This document shows positions 33,291 to 44,324 of a stretch of DNA of 64,000 nucleotides, one piece after another. A model generated the notes under the pieces. The model saw only the letters and a program-made list of their open reading frames with translations, did no database searches and was not told the origin of the DNA. Every line of letters starts with the position of its first letter. Position 1 is the first letter of the stretch. Both the position numbers and the translations under genes were made by a program. Source of the stretch: Gp6-AA40 sp035496255 (GTDB lineage Bacteria; Acidobacteriota; Vicinamibacteria; Vicinamibacterales; UBA2999); NCBI GenBank assembly GCA_035496255.1, contig DATJEU010000071.1, forward strand, positions 29,338 to 93,337. The letters run 5' to 3'.

Positions 33291-34948
33291 TCGCCGCCAC
33301 CGTCGTGCTGCTGGGAGCGCGCCTCATCATTCCGCGTTTGCGCTCGCGATCCGCGGCCGCACGGCATCTGTGGTGGGCCTCGGCACTGGCCTGCGCCTCG
33401 CTGATTCCCCTGTTTGCCCGGTTGATCCCTGCATCCGACGCCGCGTGGTTCAACACGCTGGTCCACGCGCTGCCGCGCCCGGTCTCGACGCTCGCCGGAT
33501 CGAATCCCGACGACGTAATCGTTCGCACGGCCGGTCTCGAACCGGCGATCTGGTCGCCGCTCGACCTCGCACACAGCGCGTGGCTGCTGGGCGTCGTCAT
33601 GTGTACGGCAATCCTGGCCTGGCGACTTGGCCGAATTCACGCGATCGGGCGACGGGCCACGCCGGTCACGGACGCAGACATGTGCGCATGCCTGCGGCGG
33701 TCGGCGCAGCGGGTCGGGCTGAACGACGGCGCCGTGGCCCTGCTGCGCGGCGACGACCTGGCCGTCCCCGCAACCTGGGGATGGTCGCCGCGCGTGGTCC
33801 TGCCATCGGCATCGCGGCAGTGGTCACGGGTGCGGCTCGAAACCGTCCTCACGCACGAACTGGTGCACGTGCGCCGGCGCGACTGGCTGACCCACATGCT
33901 CGCGGAACTCGCGTGCGCTGTGTTCTGGTTCAACCCGTTGTTCTGGGTCGCACGCGGCGCCCTGCGCCGCGAGAGCGAGCACGCGGCGGACGATGCGGTG
34001 CTGTGCACCGGGATCGAGCCTGCCGACTATGCGGCCGATCTGCTCGAGATCGTTCGCTCCGCGCGTATTCGCACGATACCGCCCACCAGTCTCGCAATGG
34101 CGCGCGACTCCGACCTGTCGGCACGCATCGTTCGGGTGCTGGCGGTCGCCGCAAATCGAGCGCCGATCACTCGCGCGCGCGTCGCGACGTGGACGGCAGC
34201 AGCCGCGGCGATCGCGTGTGGCGTCGCGTTCCTGACCATGCCCGCTCTTGCGGCGGAAGTGCAGCTCTTGCCCGCGCGCGTACCGTCAGCCGTGCGCTCG
34301 ATGCTGGATGATCCTGTCGACCAGTCGCGTTCGCCGGTCGGCGAGGTGCGCGTGATTGGGGCGTGGCCCGCACCGATCGAGACGCCCCACGTGTCGGAAT
34401 ATACGACCCCGCCCCTCTACAGCGATGACGCCCGCGCCCAACGCATCGAGGGCGTGGTCACCGTGCAGATTCACCTCGACGCCGCCGGCACCGTGGTCAC
34501 GGCTCGGGTGACGTCGCATCTCGGATATGGCCTCGACGAGAACGCGCTCGTCGCCGTGCGTCACTGGCGATTCACACCGGCGCGTCTCCAGGAACGCGCG
34601 ATTCCGGTCGATGCGGAAGTCGACGTGGCCTTCAGCCTGCGCAATGAAGCGCTCAACGAACTGATCGCCAACGACATGGCGACTCAGGTCGGTCCTGGAG
34701 TGACGCCGCCACGCGTCATCCGCACGCAGCGACCCGTGTCCGATCGCGGCGCCGGCGGTCGCGTCCTGCTCGATGTCGTGCTCGAGGAGGACGGGACGCC
34801 ACGAATCGTCCGCATCCTCCGGTCCGGGGGCAGCGACCTTGACGCTGCGGCGGTGAGCGCGTTCGAGGCATGGCGGTTCAGTCCAGCGACAAAGGATGGG
34901 AAGCCGGTCAAGGTCCGCATGACCGCGGAGATCAGCGTCCATGGATAA
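33287..34948 (+). CDS. BlaR1-type M56 metallopeptidase with two C-terminal TonB domains
   Basis: The 553-residue protein begins with membrane helices (about 1-15, 28-48, 97-113), then the cytosolic peptidase with HELVH at 190-194 and Glu231 in RRESEHAADDAV as the third zinc ligand, then another helix near residue 305. The periplasmic part, normally a penicillin-binding sensor in BlaR1, is replaced by two TonB C-terminal-like domains: about 375-455 (GVVTVQIHLDAAG, ALVAVRHWRFTPA) and about 475-553 (GRVLLDVVLEEDG, AVSAFEAWRFSPATKDGKPV). M56-TonB fusions are known in acidobacteria; two in tandem suggest sensing of an outer-membrane receptor or envelope state, which is inference. It overlaps blaI by four bases and msrP by eight. 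Confidence 0.93.
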   Translation: MIAATVVLLGARLIIPRLRSRSAAARHLWWASALACASLIPLFARLIPASDAAWFNTLVHALPRPVSTLAGSNPDDVIVRTAGLEPAIWSPLDLAHSAWLLGVVMCTAILAWRLGRIHAIGRRATPVTDADMCACLRRSAQRVGLNDGAVALLRGDDLAVPATWGWSPRVVLPSASRQWSRVRLETVLTHELVHVRRRDWLTHMLAELACAVFWFNPLFWVARGALRRESEHAADDAVLCTGIEPADYAADLLEIVRSARIRTIPPTSLAMARDSDLSARIVRVLAVAANRAPITRARVATWTAAAAAIACGVAFLTMPALAAEVQLLPARVPSAVRSMLDDPVDQSRSPVGEVRVIGAWPAPIETPHVSEYTTPPLYSDDARAQRIEGVVTVQIHLDAAGTVVTARVTSHLGYGLDENALVAVRHWRFTPARLQERAIPVDAEVDVAFSLRNEALNELIANDMATQVGPGVTPPRVIRTQRPVSDRGAGGRVLLDVVLEEDGTPRIVRILRSGGSDLDAAAVSAFEAWRFSPATKDGKPVKVRMTAEISVHG

Positions 34949-35876
34949 GATTCGCAGTTCCGAGATCACGAGTCGTGCGGTGTACGTGAACCGCCGGGCG
35001 TTCATTCAGGCGTTCGTCTCGGCAGGGATCGGATTCTCCGCGACGGCCGCCGATGCGCAGGCTCCAGCGACGCACGGCCGGAAACTGACGACCACGCACA
35101 GCGATCTCAGCACGACCGAGCGGCCCAACACCTGGGAGCAGGTCACGACCTACAACAACTTCTATGAGTTCGGCACGGGCAAAGACGATCCGGCGCGCTA
35201 CGCACCGCGATGGCGGCCGCGCGAGCCGTGGACGGTGCGTGTCGACGGCGCCTGCGCAAGGCCGGGGACGTTCACGCTCGACGACATCCTGAAAGGTCAG
35301 ACGCTCGAGGATCGGATCTATCGCCATCGATGCGTCGAAGGCTGGTCGATGGTGATCCCGTGGGTCGGCTTCCCGCTCGCCAGCCTGGTCAACAAGGTAC
35401 AGCCGACGTCGGCGGCAAAGTTCGTCGAGTTCACCACCCTGCACGATCCGGCCGCGATGCCCGGACAACGCGATGACGTTTTGGAGTGGCCGTACGTCGA
35501 GGGCCTGCGCCTGGACGAAGCGCTGCACCCGTTGACGATTCTCGCGGTCGGCGTCTACGGCGAAACACTGCCGAACCAGAATGGCGCGCCGCTGCGCCTG
35601 GTCGTACCGTGGAAATACGGCTTCAAGGGCGCGAAGTCGATCGTGCGGATCCGCTTCGTCGACAAGGCGCCGACCACATCCTGGATGCGGAACTGGCCGC
35701 AGGCGTACGGCTTCTATTCAAACGTCAATCCGGCCGTCGATCATCCACGTCACAGCCAGGCCATGGAGGTGCGGTTGCCGGCGGCGACGCGCAGCATGCG
35801 CACGCAATTGTTCAACGGCTATGCCGATCAGGTCGCCAGTCTGTACAAGGGAATGGACCTGAAGCGGTTCTATTGA
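34941..35876 (+). CDS. msrP: Periplasmic protein-methionine-sulfoxide reductase, molybdenum subunit MsrP
   Basis: The 311-residue protein has a twin-arginine signal (NRRAFIQAFVSAG, Arg18-Arg19) for export as a folded cofactor enzyme. Cys131 in IYRHRCVEGWSMVIPWVGFPL is the molybdenum ligand of the YedY/MsrP family. Other family blocks are YNNFYEFGTGKDDP, RPREPWTVRVDG, GAPLRLVVPWKYGFKGAKSI and NWPQAYGFYSNVNPAVDHPRH. It reduces oxidised methionine in periplasmic proteins. The usual haem membrane partner MsrQ is not encoded beside it. The gene overlaps the M56 peptidase gene by eight bases, placing oxidative repair under the same regulation. Confidence 0.96.
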   Translation: MDKIRSSEITSRAVYVNRRAFIQAFVSAGIGFSATAADAQAPATHGRKLTTTHSDLSTTERPNTWEQVTTYNNFYEFGTGKDDPARYAPRWRPREPWTVRVDGACARPGTFTLDDILKGQTLEDRIYRHRCVEGWSMVIPWVGFPLASLVNKVQPTSAAKFVEFTTLHDPAAMPGQRDDVLEWPYVEGLRLDEALHPLTILAVGVYGETLPNQNGAPLRLVVPWKYGFKGAKSIVRIRFVDKAPTTSWMRNWPQAYGFYSNVNPAVDHPRHSQAMEVRLPAATRSMRTQLFNGYADQVASLYKGMDLKRFY

Positions 35877-35928
35877 TCCGAGTGTGCGGCCATGACGTCC
35901 GCGGTCTCGCGAAGGACAGGTCGGTGCG

Positions 35929-37545
35929 CTAGCGGATTTGAGGCTGCGGGTGTTCATGAGCGCCGGCGGCCACCAGGAGCTGCCCGAGGCGCTCGATGTC
36001 CGGCGGCTTCACGACGTGGTGGTCGAAACCGGCGGCGGCCGAGCGTTGCCGGTCGTACTCCTGTCCCCAGCCAGTGAGGGCAATGAGCAGGGGCTGCGCA
36101 CCGGGTCCGCCTTCGGCGGAGCCCGGCCTGCCGGCACCGCCGGACGCGCGAATCTGGCGCGCCACCTCGTAGCCGTCCATGCCAGGCATGCCGATGTCCA
36201 CGAGGACCGCATCGGGAGCGAACGGGCCGATGGCGTCCAGCGCCGCGCGGCCGCTGTGGACCACGCGGACCGTCGCGCCTAGCCGCGCCAGCAGTTCGCC
36301 GAGCGTCTCGGCGGCGTCGGTGTTGTCGTCGACCACGAGGATCCGCTGGTGCGGAAACGGCGTCAGCGGTTTCCCGGCGGAATGCGCGACTGGCGCGTCG
36401 ATCGTCGGGAGCTGGAGCACGAACTCGCTGCCGCGGCCGGGTCCTTCGCTGCGCGCCTCGATGCGGCCGTCGTGCATCGCGACCAGGCTCTTCACCAGCG
36501 TCAAGCCGATCCCCAGGCCGCCCTGCGCCCGGCGATTCGATCGATCGACCTGCGTGAACATGTCGAACACGGCGGCGAGCTGGTTCGCGGGAATGCCAAT
36601 GCCGTTGTCACGGATCGAGACCAGGGCCACACCACGCTCCCGCGTCAATCGCAACACGATTCGACCGCCGGCGTCGGTGTATTTCGCCGCGTTCGTCAAC
36701 AGGTTGATGAACACCTGCGTCAGGCGAACGCCGTCGCCGTGCACGATGACGCGCTCGGGCGGAAGGTCGATCGACAGGGTGTGGCTGGCGGCGTCGAGCA
36801 GCGGTCGCGTGCTCTCGATGGCCGTCTGGATGACGGTCACGAGATCGAGCGGCTCACGCCGGATTTCGATCAATCCGCGGGTAATGCGGGAGACCTCGAG
36901 CAGGTCGTCGACCAGCCGGACGAGATGCCGAATCTGTCGTTCCATCACCGTGCTGACACGGGTGACGACCGGGTCGTTCAGCCCCGAGGTCTTGAGGAGC
37001 TGTGTTGCCGTCAGGAGCGGCGACAGCGGGTTGCGCAGCTCGTGTCCGAGCGTCGCGAGGAATTCGTCCTTCCGCTGGTCCGCTTCCCGCAGCGCGGCTT
37101 CCGACGCCGCGCGCCGCTCGAGGTGTTCCCGAATCTGGTACTGGCGCTCGCGCGCACGAAGCGCCGTGCGGACCGTGCTGACCAGCGTGGCGACGCGCAT
37201 CGGTCGCTCGAGCAACGTCACATTGCCGAGCGTGCGCACGGCCTCGGCCGATTCCTCCGAGTCCGCACCCGGCCGCGTCAGGATCAGAATCGGCACATCC
37301 GACCATGGTGGCTGCTGCGCCAGCAACCGCCGCAGCGCCGTCTTGTCACGAACCGACGCGATTTCCTCCGGCAGCAGCAGCGCGCCGACGCCCACTACCA
37401 TCTCGCGCAGCAACTGGCCGAAGCTGCGGCACACGTCGACGCGGATTCCGAGCGGCGAGAGCATGGCCTGCGCCGTCGCGCCATCCTTGGTGGTGCCGGC
37501 CAGGAACAACAGACGACGATCCGGTCCGGAATCGGCTGCGGTCAT
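35929..37545 (-). CDS. Soluble hybrid histidine kinase with degenerate N-terminal receiver-like domain
   Basis: The 538-residue protein starts with a receiver-like fold (residues about 10-125, LLFLAGTTKDGATAQAML, VPILILTRPGADSEE, VTLLERPMRV), in which the expected phospho-Asp position reads ALLLPEE, so it is probably not phosphorylated. A coiled coil leads to HisKA with His168 in LATLGHELRNPLSP, then the ATPase domain (INLLTNAAKY, DNGIGIP, GGLGIGLTL). A C-terminal receiver has Asp450 in VLVDIGMPGMDG and Lys in VVKPPDI. It has no transmembrane segment. The start overlaps the KaiC-like gene stop (ATGA), so the two proteins are made together; the ATPase may report to this kinase. Confidence 0.92.
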   Translation of the reverse strand: MTAADSGPDRRLLFLAGTTKDGATAQAMLSPLGIRVDVCRSFGQLLREMVVGVGALLLPEEIASVRDKTALRRLLAQQPPWSDVPILILTRPGADSEESAEAVRTLGNVTLLERPMRVATLVSTVRTALRARERQYQIREHLERRAASEAALREADQRKDEFLATLGHELRNPLSPLLTATQLLKTSGLNDPVVTRVSTVMERQIRHLVRLVDDLLEVSRITRGLIEIRREPLDLVTVIQTAIESTRPLLDAASHTLSIDLPPERVIVHGDGVRLTQVFINLLTNAAKYTDAGGRIVLRLTRERGVALVSIRDNGIGIPANQLAAVFDMFTQVDRSNRRAQGGLGIGLTLVKSLVAMHDGRIEARSEGPGRGSEFVLQLPTIDAPVAHSAGKPLTPFPHQRILVVDDNTDAAETLGELLARLGATVRVVHSGRAALDAIGPFAPDAVLVDIGMPGMDGYEVARQIRASGGAGRPGSAEGGPGAQPLLIALTGWGQEYDRQRSAAAGFDHHVVKPPDIERLGQLLVAAGAHEHPQPQIR

Positions 37546-39038
37546 GCGCCCCCGCGCTCCAGGGGAGCGCTCACGTCGTATTCGGGGACGCCTGTCAGGA
37601 CGCCCCTGAAATCGCGCAGCGGTTCGCCGACGGTAATCCCGCCGTCATCGAGCCTGAATTCGCGCAGCGTGCGCTCGTGACGGCTGCCGCGCTTCTTCAT
37701 CACCGAGATCGCCTGACGCACCTCGCCGCGATGCTCGAAGTAGCGCATCAACACCACGGCGTCGGCCAGATAACTGGCATCCACCGGCGTCGTCATCTGA
37801 CTGCCGATCAAACCCTGCTGCGCCCCGACGAGGATCGTCGCCACGCCCATCTGCCCGAGGTACATCAACAGCTCGTGCAACTGAATCGTCAGGTACCGCT
37901 CGGCCGGCATCGCGTTCAAATAGCCGTTGAGACTGTCGATGATAACGACCTTCGCGCCGTGCGTGCTGATGGCGGCGCGGATCAGATGAATCAATTCGCC
38001 CGGCGTGAGCTCGGCGGGATCGACCTGCTGCAGCGACACGATCCCCGACTCGACATGGCGCGCGAGATCGACGTTCAAATGCTCGCACCGCAGCAGCAGC
38101 GTGGATGGACTCTCGTCGAACACGAACAGCGCCGACGGCTCGCCGCGTGCCGCCGCGGCGGCGGCGAACTGAGCCGCGAGCGTGGACTTACCGGTGCCGG
38201 CGGCGCCGAGGATGAGCGTGCTCGTGCCCTCCTCGATGCCGCCGCCCAGCAGCGCGTCCAGCTCGGTGATTTCGCTGGCGAGCTTGCGCCGGATCACCCG
38301 CTGCCGGTGCTCGGCCGCCACCAGGCGGGGAAACACGACGAGACCGCCGCGATTGATCCGGAAATCATGGAAACCGCCGCGGAAGTTCACGCCGCGGTAC
38401 TTCAGCACGCGCAGGCGGCGGCGTTCGGCACCGTACTCCGGATGCAGCACCTCGAGCAGCACGACGCCGTGCGCGATACTCCGCATCTGCAGATCGTGAT
38501 CGGTGGCCGTCATGTCGTCGAGCAGCATCACCGTACAGTCACGAGTCGCGAAAAACTGCTTCAGGGCAAGAATCTGGCGGCGGTAGCGCAAGGCATTGCC
38601 GGCGACGAGGCGCAACTCCGACAAGGAGTCGAACACCACGCGCGATGGCCTCAACCGCTCGACGTCGCCGAGGATCGACTTGATGGTGGCCGCCAACTCG
38701 ATCTCCGACGGATGAAAAAGCGTGTTCTGTTCGTCGGCGTCGAGGGCGCCTTCGGCAGGGGCAAGCTCACGGATGTTGATGCCGTCAAGCGACCAGCCGT
38801 GCGATCCGGCCACCGCGCCGAGCTCTTCGGCGGTTTCCGACAACGTCACGTACAGGACCGGCTCACCCGCCTTCACGCCTTCCAGGAGAAACTGCATGGC
38901 CAGCGTCGTCTTGCCGGACCCCGGAACGCCCTCGACCAGATAAAGGCGGCGGCGGACGAAGCCGCCGGCGAGGATGTCATCGAGTCCGTCGATTCCGGAT
39001 GAAGCGACCGAAACATCGCCGGTCTCCGCGTGCGGCAC
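37542..39038 (-). CDS. KaiC-like double-domain ATPase
   Basis: The 498-residue protein has two RecA-like domains. The first has Walker A GVPGSGKT at 37-44 and Walker B in VVFDSLSEL; the second has GAAGTGKST with Lys284 and VVIIDSLNGYL. DDILAGGFVRRRLYLVEG and the length are typical of KaiC family proteins outside cyanobacteria. KaiA and KaiB are absent from the window, so this is not a classic clock. Its neighbour is a hybrid histidine kinase overlapping by four bases; KaiC-kinase pairs occur in many non-photosynthetic bacteria, with signalling or stress roles proposed. Soluble protein, probably a hexamer. Confidence 0.92.
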   Translation of the reverse strand: MPHAETGDVSVASSGIDGLDDILAGGFVRRRLYLVEGVPGSGKTTLAMQFLLEGVKAGEPVLYVTLSETAEELGAVAGSHGWSLDGINIRELAPAEGALDADEQNTLFHPSEIELAATIKSILGDVERLRPSRVVFDSLSELRLVAGNALRYRRQILALKQFFATRDCTVMLLDDMTATDHDLQMRSIAHGVVLLEVLHPEYGAERRRLRVLKYRGVNFRGGFHDFRINRGGLVVFPRLVAAEHRQRVIRRKLASEITELDALLGGGIEEGTSTLILGAAGTGKSTLAAQFAAAAAARGEPSALFVFDESPSTLLLRCEHLNVDLARHVESGIVSLQQVDPAELTPGELIHLIRAAISTHGAKVVIIDSLNGYLNAMPAERYLTIQLHELLMYLGQMGVATILVGAQQGLIGSQMTTPVDASYLADAVVLMRYFEHRGEVRQAISVMKKRGSRHERTLREFRLDDGGITVGEPLRDFRGVLTGVPEYDVSAPLERGGA

Positions 39039-39197
39039 GCAACGCTCCTTGGCTCATCGCAATCCGATCCTCGAGTTTGAGGCAGCGCGACGCGCGGTGC
39101 GGTCACTATAACTCTTCGTTCGTGAGGCCTGACGGTGGCCGCGGCCGAGGTTGCCAGAACGACGCCGCTGACGGAAAGACGGAACCTGATGTGCGCG

Positions 39198-41651
<2,454 letters not shown>

Positions 41652-41715
41652 GTCATCGATCGGGAGGAATGCAGGGGCCCGGCGTTCCACCGGAGAGACC
41701 GCCGCGAAAAGGATA

Positions 41716-41815
41716 GCCACGACGGCACGACGGCAAGCGACGGCCACGACGGGTTCAATGTTGCCTGAACCTGTCGTCGTGACCGTCGTGAGCGTCGTGT
41801 TCGTCGGGTGTCGTT
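41716..41815. repeat. Long imperfect inverted repeat of ACGACGG units
   Basis: The left half has CACGACGGCACGACGGC and GGCCACGACGGGTTCA; the right half mirrors it with TGAACCTGTCGTCGTG, CCGTCGTGAGCGTCGTG and a further GTCG series. It fills the gap between dhaK and the UvrA-like gene and would fold into a long hairpin. A terminator for the dha operon or a repeat element is likely. Confidence 0.5.
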
Positions 41816-41820
41816 TGTGA

Positions 41821-42849
41821 CTAGAAAACGCGGATGGGGACTTCCGCCGGGGCGGTGAGCAGTTTCTTCAGCTGATCGTCGACCTTGCACAGCGTGACCG
41901 ACGCGCCGGCCATCTCGAGCGACGTGCAGTACTCGCCAACATAGCTGCGCCACACGTTCAGGCCGCGCTTCTGCACCTGCTCGTGGGCGCGCGCGTACAG
42001 CACGTACAGCTCGGAGATCGGCGTGCCGCCGAGACCGTTCACCATCAGCGCGACTTCGTCGCCATTGCCGAACGCCGGCGCCGACGTGCCGCCGTCAGCG
42101 GTCGGCTTGCGATCGGCGGCGATCGCTTCGACCATCTCGTCGACGATCTCGTTGGCGCTCACGAACTTCTTGCGGGCACGGCCGGGTTCGCCATGAATGC
42201 CGACGCCCATTTCCATCTCGTCTTCGGCGAGCGTGAAGATCGGCGTGCCCTTTGCCGGCGGCGTGCAACCGGTCAGCGCCATGCCCATCGATCGCGTCGC
42301 CGCGTTCACCCGCTGCCCAAGCGCGATCAGATCGTCGAGCGACGCGCCGGTCTCGGACGCGGCGCCGAGCGCCTTGATCACGAAGAAGTTGCCGGCCACA
42401 CCGCGCCGGCCCACCGTATACGTACTGTTCTGCACCGCCACGTCATCGTCCACGAACAGCGTCTTTACCGTGATGCCTTCGGCGTCGAGCATCTCGGTGG
42501 CCATCTCGAAGGCCATCCGATCGCCGCTGTAGTTGTTGACGATGTGCAGGATGCCCTTCGGCGAGTTGAGCAGCTTCGACGCGCCGACGACGTAGTCCAT
42601 CGGCGGGGCGGCAAAGACGTCGCCGGGGCAGGCGCCATCGAGCATGCCGCGGCCGACGATCATGACGTGCGCCGGCTCGTGCCCCGAGCCTGACCCCTGG
42701 ATGATCGAGACCTTGTCGGCGCGCGGCGCATCCGTGCGCATGATCAGGTTGAACTCCGGGACGTACTTGATGGTGTCGGGATTGGCGAGCGCAATTCCCT
42801 TCAGCATCTCGGGCACGAACCGCTTCGGATCGTTCACGAACTTCTTCAT
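41821..42849 (-). CDS. dhaK: Dihydroxyacetone kinase, DhaK subunit
   Basis: The 342-residue protein starts at ATG 42849, on the last base of the dhaL stop (TAATG). GSGSGHEPAH near 52-61 is the glycine-rich substrate pocket, and His219 in MGVGIHGEPG is the histidine that binds dihydroxyacetone covalently (His218 in E. coli numbering). FVNDP opens the protein as usual. Together with DhaL it phosphorylates dihydroxyacetone or a related short ketose. It is the last gene of the aldolase-HAD-dhaL-dhaK operon; no DhaM phosphotransferase protein is present, so ATP may be the donor. Confidence 0.93.
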   Translation of the reverse strand: MKKFVNDPKRFVPEMLKGIALANPDTIKYVPEFNLIMRTDAPRADKVSIIQGSGSGHEPAHVMIVGRGMLDGACPGDVFAAPPMDYVVGASKLLNSPKGILHIVNNYSGDRMAFEMATEMLDAEGITVKTLFVDDDVAVQNSTYTVGRRGVAGNFFVIKALGAASETGASLDDLIALGQRVNAATRSMGMALTGCTPPAKGTPIFTLAEDEMEMGVGIHGEPGRARKKFVSANEIVDEMVEAIAADRKPTADGGTSAPAFGNGDEVALMVNGLGGTPISELYVLYARAHEQVQKRGLNVWRSYVGEYCTSLEMAGASVTLCKVDDQLKKLLTAPAEVPIRVF

Positions 42850-43505
42850 TAGACGCCCCTCTCCGCAACGGAAATCGGCCGGGACCACGCGTCCGCGAGG
42901 GCCTCGGCCATCATGGCAACGGCCACCGAACCGGCATCATAGGTGCCGCAACTGCGCTCGCCGGTGTACGAGGCGCGTCCACGCTTGGCCACCCACGGCT
43001 TGATCTCTTCGGTCTTCTCACGGGCGGTCACGCTCGCGGCCTGCAGCGCCGCGGCCGTGCCACCGCCGGCGCGCGCCACCTGAGCGAACGCTTCCCATGC
43101 CGGTACGAAAGCGTCGAGGAGGGTCTTGTCGCCAAGATCGGACTGGCCGCGCTTCTTCATGCCTTCGGTCGCCGACGTCAGCATCGCCACGATGTCGTCG
43201 ATCGTCAGCTCGGTCTTCGTCCCGGCGGCGACGCTGGCCCGCAGGAATGCGGTGCCCCAAATCGCGCCCGATACCCCGCCGACGCGGCTGGCAATCGTGG
43301 TGGCGACACCCTTGAGGAGCGAACCCGTCGTCGAGTGATCGAGCGCGTCCCACTGCTCCATCACCTTCGAGAAACCGGAGGCGAGCGAAATGCCGAAGTC
43401 ACCGTCGCCGCACACGCCATCGAGATCGGCAAAATACTTTTCGTTGCCGATCGCGACGTCGGCAATCGTCCGGATGAACAGCTCGGTAGCGTCAATGCTG
43501 GACAT
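42849..43505 (-). CDS. dhaL: Dihydroxyacetone kinase, DhaL subunit
   Basis: The 218-residue protein has the ADP-binding DhaL signature: LDGVCGDGDFGISL with Asp29, Asp34 and Asp36 that hold the two magnesium ions, then GSLLKG, GVSGAIWGTAFLRAS, GTKTELTIDDI and the C-terminal GRASYTGERSCGTYDAGS. The nucleotide stays bound in DhaL of PTS-dependent systems, while ATP-dependent enzymes exchange it. Without DhaM in the window, the donor cannot be decided. It overlaps the dhaK start by one base and lies 27 bases after the HAD gene. Confidence 0.93.
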   Translation of the reverse strand: MSSIDATELFIRTIADVAIGNEKYFADLDGVCGDGDFGISLASGFSKVMEQWDALDHSTTGSLLKGVATTIASRVGGVSGAIWGTAFLRASVAAGTKTELTIDDIVAMLTSATEGMKKRGQSDLGDKTLLDAFVPAWEAFAQVARAGGGTAAALQAASVTAREKTEEIKPWVAKRGRASYTGERSCGTYDAGSVAVAMMAEALADAWSRPISVAERGV

Positions 43506-43532
43506 GGGTACCTCCGGGCGGGCAGCGCAGCT

Positions 43533-44324
43533 TCAATGAGTCGAGACGCTGGTCAGAACAGCGTCGATATCGTCGATGGTGATCACGTCCGACGGCCGCG
43601 CCGACGAACGGTTCGCGGCCACCGTCGCGCGCTCGCCATCCGGATCGCCAAGACTCGAGACGACCAGCGCCGCTTCCGAAAAGTCTTCGTTCTGCGTCAG
43701 CGCGTTGTAGGTGACGACGCACGCCATGCCGGCGGCATCGGCGGCGCGCAGGCCGTTCCGCGAATCCTCGACGACGACGCAGTCGCCGTGGGCGAGGTGA
43801 AGGTGATCGGCCGCGTAGTTGTAAATGTCCGGCGCAGGCTTCTTCGCCTTGACGATATCGCCCGCGAAGACGCCGGCAAAGCGGCGGGCGAGGTCGCGTC
43901 CGACCACGGCGTCGAGTACCGCTTCGACCGAGGCCTGCGCCGAGGTCGAGCAGACCGCCAGCGTCCAGCCGCGCTCCAGCGCGTCGCGTGTGATGCGCTT
44001 GACGCCGGGACGGCCCGGCAGTGCGCCCGACATCACGAGCTCCTTGAAGATCTCGCTCTTGCGCTTGTGCCAGCCGGCCACGATCGCGAGCCACGCGTCT
44101 TCCGAATCGGGCACGGCGAACGCGGCGCGGAAGTCGGCGTCACGCGCCAGGCTGGCGATGCGCTCCTTGCCGCCGCCGATCTTCAACTTCTCGGCATACT
44201 GCTCGACCGTCCATTGCCAGTTGACGCCCTGCTCGCGCCACATCTGGTTGAACGCGACCAGGTGGCCGTCACGCTCGGTGTCGGCCAGCACGCCGTCGCA
44301 GTCGAAGATGAGCGCCCGGCTCAT
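43533..44324 (-). CDS. HAD family sugar-phosphate phosphatase-like hydrolase (CbbY/Gph type)
   Basis: The 263-residue protein has the HAD motifs in order: FDCDGVLAD (nucleophile Asp at residue 8, acid/base Asp at 10), CSTSAQAS, KAKKPAPDIY and VVVEDSRNGLRAADAAGM. A helical cap lies between motifs I and II. Length and motifs match CbbY and beta-phosphoglucomutase-like enzymes. In this operon it could dephosphorylate a sugar phosphate to give or spare the substrate of DhaKL, which is inference. The start overlaps the aldolase stop by four bases. An N-terminal RALIFDCDG strand starts the fold. Confidence 0.91.
   Translation of the reverse strand: MSRALIFDCDGVLADTERDGHLVAFNQMWREQGVNWQWTVEQYAEKLKIGGGKERIASLARDADFRAAFAVPDSEDAWLAIVAGWHKRKSEIFKELVMSGALPGRPGVKRITRDALERGWTLAVCSTSAQASVEAVLDAVVGRDLARRFAGVFAGDIVKAKKPAPDIYNYAADHLHLAHGDCVVVEDSRNGLRAADAAGMACVVTYNALTQNEDFSEAALVVSSLGDPDGERATVAANRSSARPSDVITIDDIDAVLTSVSTH

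Noticed and set aside
32898..34948. Beta-lactam resistance operon
   Set aside because: No beta-lactamase or penicillin-sensor domain is present; the sensor part is TonB-like.
37305..39002. Long plus-strand frame opposite the KaiC-like gene; likewise 6825-8219, 40500-41633 and 43335-44462
   Set aside because: No signal peptide, ribosome site or family motif; each overlaps a well-supported gene fully.
37542..39038. Circadian clock system
   Set aside because: Only the KaiC-like ATPase is present; without KaiB and KaiA the family name alone does not show a clock.
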